Positions 1 to 10,861 are shown, numbered from the stretch's first letter. The stretch is DNA of 64,000 bases from Arthrobacter sp. NEB 688 (GCF_013201035.1 NZ_CP053707.1:4013300-4077299); one strand, 5' to 3'. The notes: generated by a model not told the origin, from the letters alone. Made by a program: numbers and translations.

Positions 1-397
1 CGATGATGGTCTGCGACAGCGGCATCACGGTGCCCATGCCGAGGCCCTGGATGGCGCGGGCGGCGACGAGCACCCAGAAGGACTGGGCGAAGCCGGCGAC
101 GAGCGAGCCGACCATGAAGACGACGAGGCCGGCGATGTAGAAGCCGCGGCGGCCGTAGAGGTCGGAGAACTTGCCGACGATCGGGACGGTGATCGCCGAG
201 ACGAGGAGGGCGGCGGTGGCGACCCAGCTGTAGTGGTCCATCCCGCCGAGCTCGGAGACGATGCGCGGCATCGCCGGCCCGACGATGGTCTGGCTGACGG
301 AGGCGACGAGCATCCCGAGCATCAGGCCCAGGAACACCCGCCGGGAGGCGGGGCTGAGCTTGTACGGCTGGGGAGCCGTGGCGGTCGCGGTGGTCAT
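1..397 (-). CDS. MFS multidrug efflux transporter, DHA2 (EmrB/QacA) type, 3' part missing
   Basis: About 132 N-terminal residues are visible and the gene runs off the left edge. After a short hydrophilic start come membrane segments typical of 14-TM proton-driven drug exporters, including the family signatures SVSQTIVGPAMPRI in TM1 and GKFSDLYGRRGFY in the TM2-TM3 loop, then AARAIQGLGMG in TM4. The start ATG (397) overlaps the stop of the upstream marR-type gene by ATGA, so the two are co-transcribed and translationally coupled. The pairing implies that the MarR protein represses this exporter in response to a toxic compound; the substrate cannot be read from the sequence. Confidence 0.9.
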   Translation of the reverse strand, partial: MTTATATAPQPYKLSPASRRVFLGLMLGMLVASVSQTIVGPAMPRIVSELGGMDHYSWVATAALLVSAITVPIVGKFSDLYGRRGFYIAGLVVFMVGSLVAGFAQSFWVLVAARAIQGLGMGTVMPLSQTII

Positions 398-903
398 GCA
401 GTGGTCCTCTCGCGGTCGGCCGCCTCGGGGGCGGGGTCGGTGGGGCCCGCGACGCTGCGGACGGGGTGGTCGGTGTCCCTCGCGACGCGCGCGAGGGAGG
501 TCTGGAGGCGGCCGAGCAGGTCGGCCAGGGTGCGTCGGTCGGTCTCGTCCCAGTCCTCGAGGGCGACGCCCACGAGCTCCTCGCGGCGGCGGCGCTCCTG
601 CACGAGGACCTCACGGCCGTCGTCCGTCAGGCCGACGAGCTGGGCGCGGCCGTCGTCGGGGTCGGGGGTGCGCTCGAGGAAGCCGCGGTCGACGAGGGCG
701 CTGACGCGCCGGCTCGTCGTCGACTGGTCCAGGCCCACGGCGTCGGCGAGGGCGCAGGCGCGGCCGGGGCCGCGCTTGGCCGTCAGCGCCAGGAGGGTGT
801 ACTCGGGGCGGGTCACCGGTCCCTCGACGACGTGGGCCCTGTTGAGGAGTCCGAACATCGCCGAGAGGTGCTCGGTGACGAGCGGGTCGGCGGTTGCTTG
901 CAT
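394..903 (-). CDS. MarR-family transcriptional repressor
   Basis: This 169-residue protein has a typical MarR winged-helix core: recognition helix region LDQSTTSRRVSALVDRG, then the wing with the charged turn RTPDPDDGRAQ. The ATG at 903 was chosen because it gives the normal family length and sits six bases after a good -10 (TATGCT, 910-915), which suggests a leaderless mRNA. Further upstream the frame stays open but runs into the divergent tetR gene. The stop overlaps the start of the MFS exporter. A perfect palindrome at 924-940 covers the -35 box, as expected for an autoregulated MarR gene. Ligand unknown. Confidence 0.92.
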   Translation of the reverse strand: MQATADPLVTEHLSAMFGLLNRAHVVEGPVTRPEYTLLALTAKRGPGRACALADAVGLDQSTTSRRVSALVDRGFLERTPDPDDGRAQLVGLTDDGREVLVQERRRREELVGVALEDWDETDRRTLADLLGRLQTSLARVARDTDHPVRSVAGPTDPAPEAADRERTTA

Positions 904-909
904 GACACA

Positions 910-939
910 AGCATATGTCCTTTGTTGCAGAATCTGCAA
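910..939 (-). promoter_or_regulatory. marR-exporter promoter
   Basis: -35 TTGCAG (934-939), 18-base spacer, -10 TATGCT (910-915), reading leftward. Transcription would begin close to the ATG at 903, so the message is probably leaderless. Confidence 0.6.
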
Positions 940-940
940 C
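924..940. promoter_or_regulatory. 17-bp perfect palindrome, likely MarR operator
   Basis: GTTGCAGA-A-TCTGCAAC: two 8-base arms around one base, in the short space between marR (minus) and tetR (plus). It contains the -35 hexamer TTGCAG (934-939, minus strand) of the marR promoter, so a bound dimer would block marR-exporter transcription. MarR proteins usually bind 16-20 bp palindromes of this kind. Binding by the neighbouring TetR protein instead is possible. Confidence 0.7.
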
Positions 941-941
941 T

Positions 942-970
942 TTGCTCGTCCTGCAGGAACGCGGCATACT
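942..970 (+). promoter_or_regulatory. tetR promoter
   Basis: -35 TTGCTC (942-947), 17-base spacer, -10 CATACT (965-970), reading rightward. The ATG at 977 lies six bases beyond, again suggesting a leaderless message. Confidence 0.5.
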
Positions 971-976
971 GGCGGC

Positions 977-1585
977 ATGGTTCCGGGTACCGCGACGGCC
1001 GAGGCGACCCCCTCCCTGCGCGACCGCAAGAAGGAGGCCACCCGCCAGCGCCTGCACACCGCGGCCGTGCGGCTGGCCCTCGCCCACGGGATGCAGGAGG
1101 TCACGGTCGAGCAGATCGCGGCCGAGGCGGACGTCTCCCCCCGCACCTTCTTCAACTACTTCCCGACCAAGGAGGCCGCGCTCGTCGGCGCCGACCCGGC
1201 CCGCACCGAGCAGCTGCGCCAGGCGGTGCTCGCGCGCCCCGCGGACGAGTCGGTGCCGCAGGCTCTGCGCGCCGTGCTCACCGAGCACGTGCGGGGCTTC
1301 GCCGACGAGCCGGAGCTGTGGCGGATGCGCAGCGAGCTCGCCGCCCGCGTCCCCGAGCTCGAGGCGCGCATCGCCGGGGCGGGGCACCGCCTCGAGAGCG
1401 CGCTCGTCGAGGCCGCGCACGAGCGGGCCGGCACGACCGCCGCCGACGACCTCGCCACCGGGCTCGCCGCGCGCACCGCGATGGCCGCCCTGCGCGCGGC
1501 GTTCCACCAGCACCGGGCGGCGGGCTCGACGGGCTCGCTCCTGCACCGGCTCGAGGCCGCGTTCGACGCCGTCGGCCTGCGCTGA
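977..1585 (+). CDS. TetR-family transcriptional regulator
   Basis: This 202-residue protein carries an N-terminal TetR helix-turn-helix at about residues 15-62, with the recognition-helix signature VSPRTFFNYFPTKEAAL. The C-terminal half is a variable helical ligand/dimer domain (TetR_C-like, LARPADESVPQALRAVL). The ATG at 977 gives a compact protein and lies next to a -10-like box. It is divergent from the marR-exporter operon with only 73 bp between, so it may share control of that region. It ends just before a strong palindromic terminator. The ligand is not inferable. Confidence 0.92.
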   Translation: MVPGTATAEATPSLRDRKKEATRQRLHTAAVRLALAHGMQEVTVEQIAAEADVSPRTFFNYFPTKEAALVGADPARTEQLRQAVLARPADESVPQALRAVLTEHVRGFADEPELWRMRSELAARVPELEARIAGAGHRLESALVEAAHERAGTTAADDLATGLAARTAMAALRAAFHQHRAAGSTGSLLHRLEAAFDAVGLR

Positions 1586-1616
1586 GCCCCGCTCCCCCGC
1601 GGCCTCACCACCGCGG

Positions 1617-1660
1617 ACGTGTGTGAACCCGCCGGGGATCCCCGGCGGGTTCACACACGT
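1617..1660. terminator. 44-bp perfect palindrome between convergent genes (bidirectional terminator)
   Basis: Two 22-base arms meet with no spacer around GGGGATCCCC. The right arm includes the last codons and TGA (1651-1653) of the GT2-GtrA gene, so the element is partly coding. It separates tetR (plus) from that gene (minus). Its outer sequence TTCACACACGTTCG recurs in another inverted element at 16606-16655, so the two may belong to one repeat family. No T-tract is present, which is normal at this GC content. Confidence 0.75.
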
Positions 1661-2718
1661 TCGCGCAGGGCGGGGGCACGTGCCGCCTCCGCCACTCCCG
1701 GCGCCGGGCCAGCGACGGCGAACACGCACCGTCGCTGGACGACGAAGGACACCGTCAGCAGCACCGCCTCGGTGAGGACCTTGCCGACGAGCAGCGCCAG
1801 GCCGAGCCGGCCGACGAGGACCTGCATGAGCGCCGCGTTGGCCGCGAGGACCACCGCGACGAGGGCGGCGTAGCGCAGCCCCGCGTGCCGCCCCCCGCGA
1901 CCGAAGACGAAGCGCCGGTTGGTCCGGTAGTTGACGCTCGCGCTGACCACCCGGGCCCCGACCACCGAGAGCAGCAGGCTCCCGGAGAGCACGTGGAGCA
2001 GGACGAGCAGCGCGTAGTCGACCGCCGCGGCGAGGAGGGAGGACGCGGCGAACCGGGCCATCGGCGCGTAGACGCGCAGCGAGTCGCGCACCGGACGGAA
2101 GTGCGACGACGCGTTGCCCTCGAGGTAGACCGTCGCGATGGGGACCTCGACCACCGCGTGCCCGGCCCCGTGCGCCCGCAGGAGCAGCTCGAGCTCGTAC
2201 TCGAAGCGCTCACCCTCGACGCGGCAGAGCCAGCCGAGCATCTCGCAGGGGTAGGCGCGCAGCCCGGTCTGGGTGTCGGACAGGTCGATCCCCGTCGTCA
2301 GCACGAACAGCCGCCGGGTCACGGCGTTGCCGAGCCGGCTGCGTCCCGGGACCGGCCCGGAGAAGCGCCGCACCCCGAGGACCATCGCGCGGCGTGAGCC
2401 GGCGACCCGGGCGGCGACCGCGAGCACGTCGCCGGGCGTGTGCTGGCCGTCGCTGTCGGCGCACACGACGTCCTCACCCGGCCAGCGCCGGGCCGCCTCG
2501 CGGAAGCCCGTCTTCAGCGCGCGGCCCTTCCCCCGGTTGACCTCGTGGTGGACGACCACCGCCCCGGCCGACGCGGCGTCGGCGAAGGCCCCGGCCGACG
2601 CGGGCCCGCTGCCGTCGTCGACGACGAGAACGTGCAGGTCCGGCTGCGCGGCCAGCAGGTCGGCCACGAGGGCGCCGAGCCGGCCGTCGGGCTCGTAGGC
2701 GGGGACGAGGACGATCAC
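1651..2718 (-). CDS. GT2 glycosyltransferase fused to a GtrA-like membrane domain
   Basis: This 355-residue protein has two parts. Residues 1 to about 220 are a GT-A fold of the dolichyl-phosphate-mannose synthase type (VDDGSG nucleotide loop; metal-binding ADSDGQH; SDTQTGLRAYP). Residues about 225-340 hold four hydrophobic segments with the GtrA signature VSASVNYRTNRRFVF. Such fusions make and flip polyprenyl-phosphate sugars for surface glycan decoration. The start is GTG at 2718, preceded by AGGGGG and lying 11 bp after the stop of the phosphodiester glycosidase gene, so the two form an operon. The C-terminal codons lie inside a 44-bp palindrome. The sugar is unknown. Confidence 0.88.
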   Translation of the reverse strand: MIVLVPAYEPDGRLGALVADLLAAQPDLHVLVVDDGSGPASAGAFADAASAGAVVVHHEVNRGKGRALKTGFREAARRWPGEDVVCADSDGQHTPGDVLAVAARVAGSRRAMVLGVRRFSGPVPGRSRLGNAVTRRLFVLTTGIDLSDTQTGLRAYPCEMLGWLCRVEGERFEYELELLLRAHGAGHAVVEVPIATVYLEGNASSHFRPVRDSLRVYAPMARFAASSLLAAAVDYALLVLLHVLSGSLLLSVVGARVVSASVNYRTNRRFVFGRGGRHAGLRYAALVAVVLAANAALMQVLVGRLGLALLVGKVLTEAVLLTVSFVVQRRCVFAVAGPAPGVAEAARAPALRERV

Positions 2719-2729
2719 GACGCGCCCCC

Positions 2730-3746
2730 TCAGGCCCCGACGTAGAGGATGTCCGAGGTGCCGCGCTCCTGGCCCCGGCCCAGCGGGTCGTTGACGAGGT
2801 CGCCGTCGAAGACCATCGCGCTCGAGCCCCCGCCGTCGAGGTTGTAGGCCACCCGGGCCCCGCGGTCGACGAAGACCTGCGCGAGCTCGCTCATCCCGAT
2901 GCCGCGGCTGTAGCCGACGGACCGGCCGTCGGCGACGATGACGAGCAGGTGGTTGGTGTCGACGAGCCCGATGCCCGTGCGCGGCTGGTCGCCCTGCACC
3001 GAGTGGTTCCCGAAGTTCGTGTCGACCTCGACCGAGTCGATGCCGTCGACCACCGCCCCGTCGTCGACGAGCCCGGGGCCGAACGAGAGCGTCTGCCACA
3101 CACCGTCGGAGACGAGGGTCCTGGCGCTGGTCGCCGTCTCGTCGTAGAGGCGCATCGAGCCGTCGCGGTACCAGGCGAGGCCCTGCCGGGCACCCGCGTC
3201 GCGGTAGGCGACGCCGTTGCGGACGACGATCCCGTCGTCCCGGAACCCGTAGTAGTCGCCGTTGACGGCCCACACCGCGCCGACGGTGGCGGCGATCGCG
3301 CTCGGGACCTCGATGATGTTCTGCCCGAACTCGTCGTCCGCGAACGCCGACCGCAGGACCGTCGCGTCCTGCAGCCGCAGGTCGGCCGTGAAGTAGACGA
3401 GCTGGTCGTCGCCGCTGCCGACCACGGTCCTCGAGATGTCGACCGTCGCGAGGTCGCTCGTGTACGTCGTCGCCGAGACGCTCCCGCCGGTCGAGGCCGT
3501 CGCCGCCGAGGCGACGCCCTGGCTCGCCTCGTAGGCACTGGCCGAGGCGACCTCGACGTGGTCGACGACGTACCGCTCGAGGGCCCAGCCGGTCCCGGTC
3601 GCGGCGAGGGCGGCCAGCCCGAGCCCGCCGCCGAGGAGGGCGCGCCGGCCGACGCGGCGGGGCGGACCCGCGGCCGGCGGCGGTGGGGTGCGGTCGGGGG
3701 CGAGGGTGCTCGTGGGCTCGTTCATGGGCACCACGGTCGAGCCCAC
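2730..3746 (-). CDS. Phosphodiester glycosidase (NAGPA domain) exported protein
   Basis: The C-terminal ~230 residues match the NAGPA/phosphodiester-glycosidase fold: VWAVNGDYYGFRDDGIVVRNG, PRTGIGLVDTNHLLVIVADG and the closing NLDGGGSSAMV motif, all hallmark segments. The family removes sugars from phosphodiester linkages; bacterial members occur in exopolysaccharide loci. The N-terminus has a proline-rich cytoplasmic stretch, RR pairs and one hydrophobic helix (RRALLGGGLGLAALAATG), so it is anchored or exported, possibly by Tat. I chose GTG at 3746 (338 aa) because GGAGG lies nine bases before it; the ATG at 3725 (331 aa) has no ribosome-binding site at the right distance. It is co-transcribed with the GT2-GtrA gene. 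Confidence 0.85.
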   Translation of the reverse strand: MGSTVVPMNEPTSTLAPDRTPPPPAAGPPRRVGRRALLGGGLGLAALAATGTGWALERYVVDHVEVASASAYEASQGVASAATASTGGSVSATTYTSDLATVDISRTVVGSGDDQLVYFTADLRLQDATVLRSAFADDEFGQNIIEVPSAIAATVGAVWAVNGDYYGFRDDGIVVRNGVAYRDAGARQGLAWYRDGSMRLYDETATSARTLVSDGVWQTLSFGPGLVDDGAVVDGIDSVEVDTNFGNHSVQGDQPRTGIGLVDTNHLLVIVADGRSVGYSRGIGMSELAQVFVDRGARVAYNLDGGGSSAMVFDGDLVNDPLGRGQERGTSDILYVGA

Positions 3747-3931
3747 CCCTGTGCCCCTCCTGTCCCCGCCCGGTGGGCGCCCGATGACCGCGACGGAGGC
3801 GGGGAGCCTCGGATCTCGCTGACCGGCAACGGGATACCCAAAGACGGGGCATCGACCTGCCACAGGCACCCCACAGCGGCGCCCGGCCTGATGGTCCTCG
3901 ACACCCACTCCCTCCGACCCAGGAGCCTCCC

Positions 3932-4546
3932 GTGAGCACCCTGATCGTCTACGCCGCGAACGTCGTGGCCATCTGCCTCCTCGTCTTCGCCCTCTACGTG
4001 CCCCGGCACGGGCGCCGCGACCTCGTCGTCGCCTACCTCGGCGTGAACATCGGGGTGATGGCCGTCGCCTCGGCGCTGCTCGACAGCGCGGTCGGCGCCG
4101 GCCTCGGTCTCGGGCTCTTCGGCGTCCTCTCGATCATCCGGCTGCGCTCCGAGGAGCTCGCGCAGCACGAGGTCGCCTACTACTTCGCGGCCCTGGCCCT
4201 CGGGCTCCTCAGCGGCCTCGCGGTGGGTCCGGTGTGGCTGCCCGTCGCGCTCATGGTGGTCGTCGTCGGCGCCCTCTGGCTCGGCGACCACCCGCGGATG
4301 CTGCCCCGGCACCGCCGCCGCCTCGTCGTGCTCGACCGGGCGTACGACGACGAGCGCGACGTCGTCACCGCCCTGGAAGGGCGGCTCGGCGGACCGGTCA
4401 TCGGGGTGTCCGTCCTCAAGGTCGACCACGTCAACGACTCGACGACCGTCGACGTGCGCTTCCGGGCGCCGGTGGCGCCGACCCCCGCGGACGGCGCCCT
4501 CGACGCGTCGGGACCGGTCCGCCGCACGACGGTGCTCGTCCCGTGA
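3932..4546 (+). CDS. DUF4956 membrane protein
   Basis: This 204-residue integral membrane protein has about four hydrophobic segments in its first 110 residues, a central motif FGVLSIIRLRSEEL typical of DUF4956, and a soluble alpha/beta C-terminal tail. Function is not established for the family. It starts with GTG at 3932 behind GGAGCCTCCC, and its stop overlaps the start of the polyphosphate polymerase gene (GTGA). In other bacteria DUF4956 genes typically sit beside VTC-domain and carbohydrate-binding proteins, as here, so it probably works with the polymerase at the membrane. Confidence 0.85.
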   Translation: MSTLIVYAANVVAICLLVFALYVPRHGRRDLVVAYLGVNIGVMAVASALLDSAVGAGLGLGLFGVLSIIRLRSEELAQHEVAYYFAALALGLLSGLAVGPVWLPVALMVVVVGALWLGDHPRMLPRHRRRLVVLDRAYDDERDVVTALEGRLGGPVIGVSVLKVDHVNDSTTVDVRFRAPVAPTPADGALDASGPVRRTTVLVP

Positions 4547-5307
4547 GCACCGCCACCCTCCCCCGGCTGGAGGGCCTGCCGGCCGTCGGGCTCGAGGAGC
4601 TCGTCGCGACGAGCGGCCTGCTGACCCGGGTCGACCGCAAGTACGTCCTCACCGCGCTCGAGGCGGGGATGCTGACCGCCCTCGCGCCCGCCGGCACGCG
4701 GGTGCTCGAGATCGACGGGCACCGCACCCTCGGCTACACCACGCGCTACCTCGACACCGACGGGCTGCTGACCCAGCGCCTGGCCGCCCACGGTCGGCGG
4801 CGCCGGTTCAAGGTCCGGTCCCGTCGCTACGACCTGACCGGGGCCGCGTACCTCGAGGTGAAGACCCGGGAAGGCGAGCGCACCGTCAAGTCTCGGCTGG
4901 AGGGCGTGCACCTCGAGCACGACCGGCTCGACTGCGCGGGAGCGCAGTTCGTCATCGACGCCCTCGCCGCCGCGGGCATCGACGACCGCACCGTCGTCGA
5001 CCTCGCCCCGGCGCTCGACATCCGCTACGACCGCACGACGCTGCACCTCGCCGGCGACGGCGCCCGCGTCACCGTCGACCGCGCGCTGCGCTGGGAGCGG
5101 CCCGACGGCCAGGTGCTGGAGCGACCCGACCTCGTCGTCGTCGAGACCAAGGGCCCGGGCCGCCCGTCCTCCCTCGACCGCGTCCTGTGGTCGCTCGGCC
5201 ACCGCCCCCGGCGGATGAGCAAGTACGCGACCGGCCTGGCCGCGCTCGACCCCGCCCTGCCCGCCAACCGCTGGGCGCGCACCCTGCGCGACCACGTCCG
5301 TCCCTGA
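4543..5307 (+). CDS. VTC-domain polyphosphate polymerase-like protein
   Basis: A 254-residue single-domain protein of the VTC fold (the catalytic domain of yeast Vtc4, which makes polyphosphate from ATP in a basic tunnel). Visible landmarks are TRVDRKYVL near the N-terminus, YTTRYLDTDG, the basic strands RRRRFKVRSRRY, LEVKTREGERTVKSR, the acidic strand VVVETKG and the closing RMSKYATGL. The start GTG (4543) overlaps the DUF4956 stop. The bacterial proteins have been assigned from fold alone; actual polyphosphate synthesis, or use of another nucleotide substrate, is untested here. It lacks the SPX domain of the yeast protein. Confidence 0.85.
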   Translation: MSTATLPRLEGLPAVGLEELVATSGLLTRVDRKYVLTALEAGMLTALAPAGTRVLEIDGHRTLGYTTRYLDTDGLLTQRLAAHGRRRRFKVRSRRYDLTGAAYLEVKTREGERTVKSRLEGVHLEHDRLDCAGAQFVIDALAAAGIDDRTVVDLAPALDIRYDRTTLHLAGDGARVTVDRALRWERPDGQVLERPDLVVVETKGPGRPSSLDRVLWSLGHRPRRMSKYATGLAALDPALPANRWARTLRDHVRP

Positions 5308-5317
5308 GGAGACCACG

Positions 5318-6934
5318 ATGAAGCTCACCAAGGCCCGGGCCGCCGTCACGGCCGCCCTGCTCGCCGCCACCCTGACCGGCTGCGGCGTCGCGGGGGCCGT
5401 CACCGGTGCCTCCGTCGACGACAGCAGCACGACGACCACGACCACCGCCACGGCCACGCCCGGGGCCTCGGTCGAGGCGGTGCTCGCCGCGAACCAGGAG
5501 TCCCACGCCGAGGCCGACGACGGGACCTACGACGCCGCGAGCGCCACCACGGTGACCCTGTCCGGGTCCACCGCCACGGTCTCCGGCGACGGGGCCACCG
5601 TGGACGGCTCGACGGTGACGATCACCGCGCCCGGCACCTACCTGCTGACGGGCACGCTGGCCGGCCAGGTCGTCGTCGACTCCTCCGCGGAGGGCACGGT
5701 CCAGGTCGTCCTCGACGACGCGCACGTCACGTCCTCGACCGGTCCGGCCCTGTCCGTCACCGCGGCCGACGAGGCCGTCGTCGTGCTCGCCGACGGCTCG
5801 ACCAACACCCTCGAGGACGGCTCGGGCTACGCCCACGGTGCGGGCGAGCCCGACGCCGCGCTGTACTCGGCCGCCGACCTCACCATCGCCGGCACCGGCG
5901 CCCTCACGGTCACCGGCAACACCGACGACGGCATCGGCTCGCAGGACGGGCTGGTCGTCCTCGGTGGCACCGTCACCGTCACGGCGGTCGACGACGCGGT
6001 GCGCGGGAAGGACTACGTGCGGGTCGAGGGCGGCACCCTCACCGCGACCGGCGGCGGGGACGCCCTGAAGTCCGACAACGCCGAGGACGCCGACCGCGGC
6101 TACGTCGCGGTGCTCGGCGGAACCCTCGCGCTGACCGCGGGCGACGACGGCATCAGCGCCGCCACGGACGCGGCGGTCGGCGGCGGGACGACGACGATCT
6201 CGGCGGAGGGCGACGGCATCCACGGCGACGTCAGCGCCACCGTCGGTGGCGGGAGCACCACCGTCACGAAGTCCGGCGAGGGCCTCGAGGGGAAGGTCGT
6301 GACCGTCTCGGGCGGCACCCTGTCCATCACCAGCTCCGACGACGCGGTCAACGCGACCGACGGCTCGAGCTCCGGCGGCGGGATGGGCGGAGGCGGCATG
6401 TCGGCACAGGACGGCGTCTCGGTGACCGTCAGCGGCGGCACGCTCCTCGTGGACGCCGAGGGCGACGGGCTGGACTCCAACGGCTCCCTGTCGATCACCG
6501 GCGGCACCATCGTCGTCAGCGGCCCGACGGGCAACGGCAACGGGGCCCTGGACACCAACGGCGGCCTGAGCATCTCGGGTGGCACCCTCCTCGCGGCCGG
6601 GTCCTCCGGGATGGCCGAGGCGCCGTCGACCGACTCCGCGCAGGGCTGGGTGTCCGCGACCTTCGACTCCGGGTACGCGGAGGGCACCGTCGTCCAGGTG
6701 GTGCACGACGGCACGGTCATCGCGTCCTTCACCGCGAGCAAGACCTTCTCGTCGCTCGTCTTCTCGTCCGCGGCCATCACCGCGGGCGAGTCGTACGACA
6801 TCTGGGTCGACGGCACGCCGTCGGGCACCGCGGTCGGCGGGCTCGCCCTCGGCGGCTCGACCGACGGAGGCTCCGAGCTCGGGACGGTGACCGCCGACGT
6901 GCACACCGGCGGCCAGGGCGGCGGCCGCCCCTGA
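5318..6934 (+). CDS. Carbohydrate-binding (Cthe_2159/DUF4353-like) lipoprotein
   Basis: This 538-residue secreted lipoprotein has signal peptide and lipobox LTGC with the acylated Cys at about residue 22. The body is a repetitive beta-helix made of GGT(L/V)TVTA-type turns (for example LVVLGGTVTVTAVDDAV, GGTLSITSSDDAVNA), the pattern of the Cthe_2159 carbohydrate-binding family. A glycine-rich insert (SSGGGMGGGGM) lies near residue 350. The start ATG follows GAGGAG and is 10 bp after the VTC gene, so the three genes form one operon. The family's known members bind cellulose or acidic polysaccharide, so this one probably tethers or organises an acidic cell-surface polymer. Confidence 0.85.
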   Translation: MKLTKARAAVTAALLAATLTGCGVAGAVTGASVDDSSTTTTTTATATPGASVEAVLAANQESHAEADDGTYDAASATTVTLSGSTATVSGDGATVDGSTVTITAPGTYLLTGTLAGQVVVDSSAEGTVQVVLDDAHVTSSTGPALSVTAADEAVVVLADGSTNTLEDGSGYAHGAGEPDAALYSAADLTIAGTGALTVTGNTDDGIGSQDGLVVLGGTVTVTAVDDAVRGKDYVRVEGGTLTATGGGDALKSDNAEDADRGYVAVLGGTLALTAGDDGISAATDAAVGGGTTTISAEGDGIHGDVSATVGGGSTTVTKSGEGLEGKVVTVSGGTLSITSSDDAVNATDGSSSGGGMGGGGMSAQDGVSVTVSGGTLLVDAEGDGLDSNGSLSITGGTIVVSGPTGNGNGALDTNGGLSISGGTLLAAGSSGMAEAPSTDSAQGWVSATFDSGYAEGTVVQVVHDGTVIASFTASKTFSSLVFSSAAITAGESYDIWVDGTPSGTAVGGLALGGSTDGGSELGTVTADVHTGGQGGGRP

Positions 6935-6975
6935 GCCCGTCGCCGGGCCGGGTGGAGCGGGAGTAGGTTACGAGC

Positions 6976-8184
6976 ATGGATGCGTCCCTCCTGGCACGGC
7001 TGACGGACACCTACCGGGACCTCCACGCACACCCGGAGCTGTCCGGCCAGGAGGTCCGCACCGCGGCCCTCGCCGCGACCTGGCTGCGGGAGAACGGCTT
7101 CGACGTCACCGAGGGCGTGGGCGGCACGGGCGTCCTCGGCCTCCTGCGGCGGGGCGAGGGCCCGGCCGTGCTGCTCCGCGCGGACATGGATGCCCTCCCC
7201 GTCGCCGAGGAGACCGGGCTGGCGTGGGCGAGCGAGGTCGCCGGGGTCATGCACGCTTGCGGGCACGACGTCCACGTCACTTGCCTGCTCGGCGCGGCGT
7301 CCGAGCTCGCGGCCGACCCGGCCTGGTCCGGCACGCTCGTGCTGCTCCTGCAGCCCGCCGAGGAGACCGTCTCCGGCGCCCGGGCGATGGTGGCCGACGA
7401 CCTCGCCGGTCGGGTCCCCCGCCCCGACGTCGTGCTCGGCCAGCACGTGGCCCCGCTCCCGGCCGGCATGCTCGGGCTGCGGGCGGGCGCCGCGTTCGCC
7501 GCGAGCGACTCGCTGCGCGTGACCCTCTGGGGCCGTGGCGGGCACGGCTCGCGCCCGGAGACGACCGTCGACCCCGTCGTCATGGCCGCCGCCACCGTCC
7601 TGCGGCTGCAGGGCATCGTGGCCCGCGAGGTCGCCGGCACCCAGACCGCCGTCGTCACCGTCGGGGCGGTCCACGCCGGCAGCGCGCCCAACATCATCCC
7701 GGACCACGCCGAGCTGCTCGTCAACGTCCGCACCTACGACGAGGCCGTGCGCGAGCGCGTGCTGGGCGCCGTCTCCCGCATCGTCCACGCCGAGGCCGCG
7801 GCGTCCGGGGCCCCGCGCGAGCCCGAGGTCGACCCGACCGAGTCCGCGCCGGCGGTCGTCAACGACGCCGCCGCCACCGAGCGCGTGCGCAGCGCCCTCG
7901 CCGGGGTCGTGGGGGCGGGCCGCGTCGTCGAGCCCGGTCCCGTCACCGGCAGCGAGGACGTCGGGGTGCTGGCGCAGGCCCTCGGCGCCCCGCTCGTCTT
8001 CTGGCTGCTCGGCGGAGCCGACCCCGCGGCCTTCGCCGGGGCGAGCACCCCCGAGGAGCTCGTGCGGGTCGTCGGGACCCTGCCCTCGAACCACTCGCCG
8101 CACTTCGCCCCGGTGCCGGACCCGACCCTGTCGGTCGGCGTGGCCGCGCTCGTCGCAGGCGCGCGCGCCTGGCTCTCCGCCTGA
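6976..8184 (+). CDS. M20-family amidohydrolase (aminoacylase/hippurate hydrolase type)
   Basis: This 402-residue cytoplasmic metallopeptidase-fold enzyme hydrolyses N-acyl amino acids or similar amides. Metal-site landmarks are in place: RADMDALP, ACGHDVHV (Cys/His ligands), LLQPAEE, GQHVAPLP and the C-terminal NHSPHFAP. The dimerisation/lid domain sits between about residues 180 and 290 (GRGGHGSRPETTVDPV). The ATG at 6976 follows a TAGGTT -10-like box (6964-6969) by six bases, suggesting a leaderless transcript separate from the upstream operon. It converges on the dienoyl-CoA reductase-like gene with a 23-bp gap. Substrate is not determinable. Confidence 0.9.
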   Translation: MDASLLARLTDTYRDLHAHPELSGQEVRTAALAATWLRENGFDVTEGVGGTGVLGLLRRGEGPAVLLRADMDALPVAEETGLAWASEVAGVMHACGHDVHVTCLLGAASELAADPAWSGTLVLLLQPAEETVSGARAMVADDLAGRVPRPDVVLGQHVAPLPAGMLGLRAGAAFAASDSLRVTLWGRGGHGSRPETTVDPVVMAAATVLRLQGIVAREVAGTQTAVVTVGAVHAGSAPNIIPDHAELLVNVRTYDEAVRERVLGAVSRIVHAEAAASGAPREPEVDPTESAPAVVNDAAATERVRSALAGVVGAGRVVEPGPVTGSEDVGVLAQALGAPLVFWLLGGADPAAFAGASTPEELVRVVGTLPSNHSPHFAPVPDPTLSVGVAALVAGARAWLSA

Positions 8185-8207
8185 CCCGCCCCCTCCCCAC
8201 CGCGAGG

Positions 8208-10774
<2,567 letters not shown>

Positions 10775-10798
10775 GACCCCAGTCTCACCCGAGACGCG

Positions 10799-10841
10799 TC
10801 GAGGTGGAACCCGACCGCGTCACGGTCGTGTTCCACCTCGA
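10799..10841 (-). terminator. Hairpin downstream of cystathionine beta-synthase gene
   Basis: Nineteen-base arms with one mismatch, TCGAGGTGGAAC.. and ..GTTCCACCTCGA, around a five-base loop CGTCA, 21 bp past the stop of the cbs gene. No T-run follows. It also lies just upstream of the DUF1992 start, so it insulates the two genes. Confidence 0.7.
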
Positions 10842-10861
10842 ACCGGCGAGGAACGGTCCCG

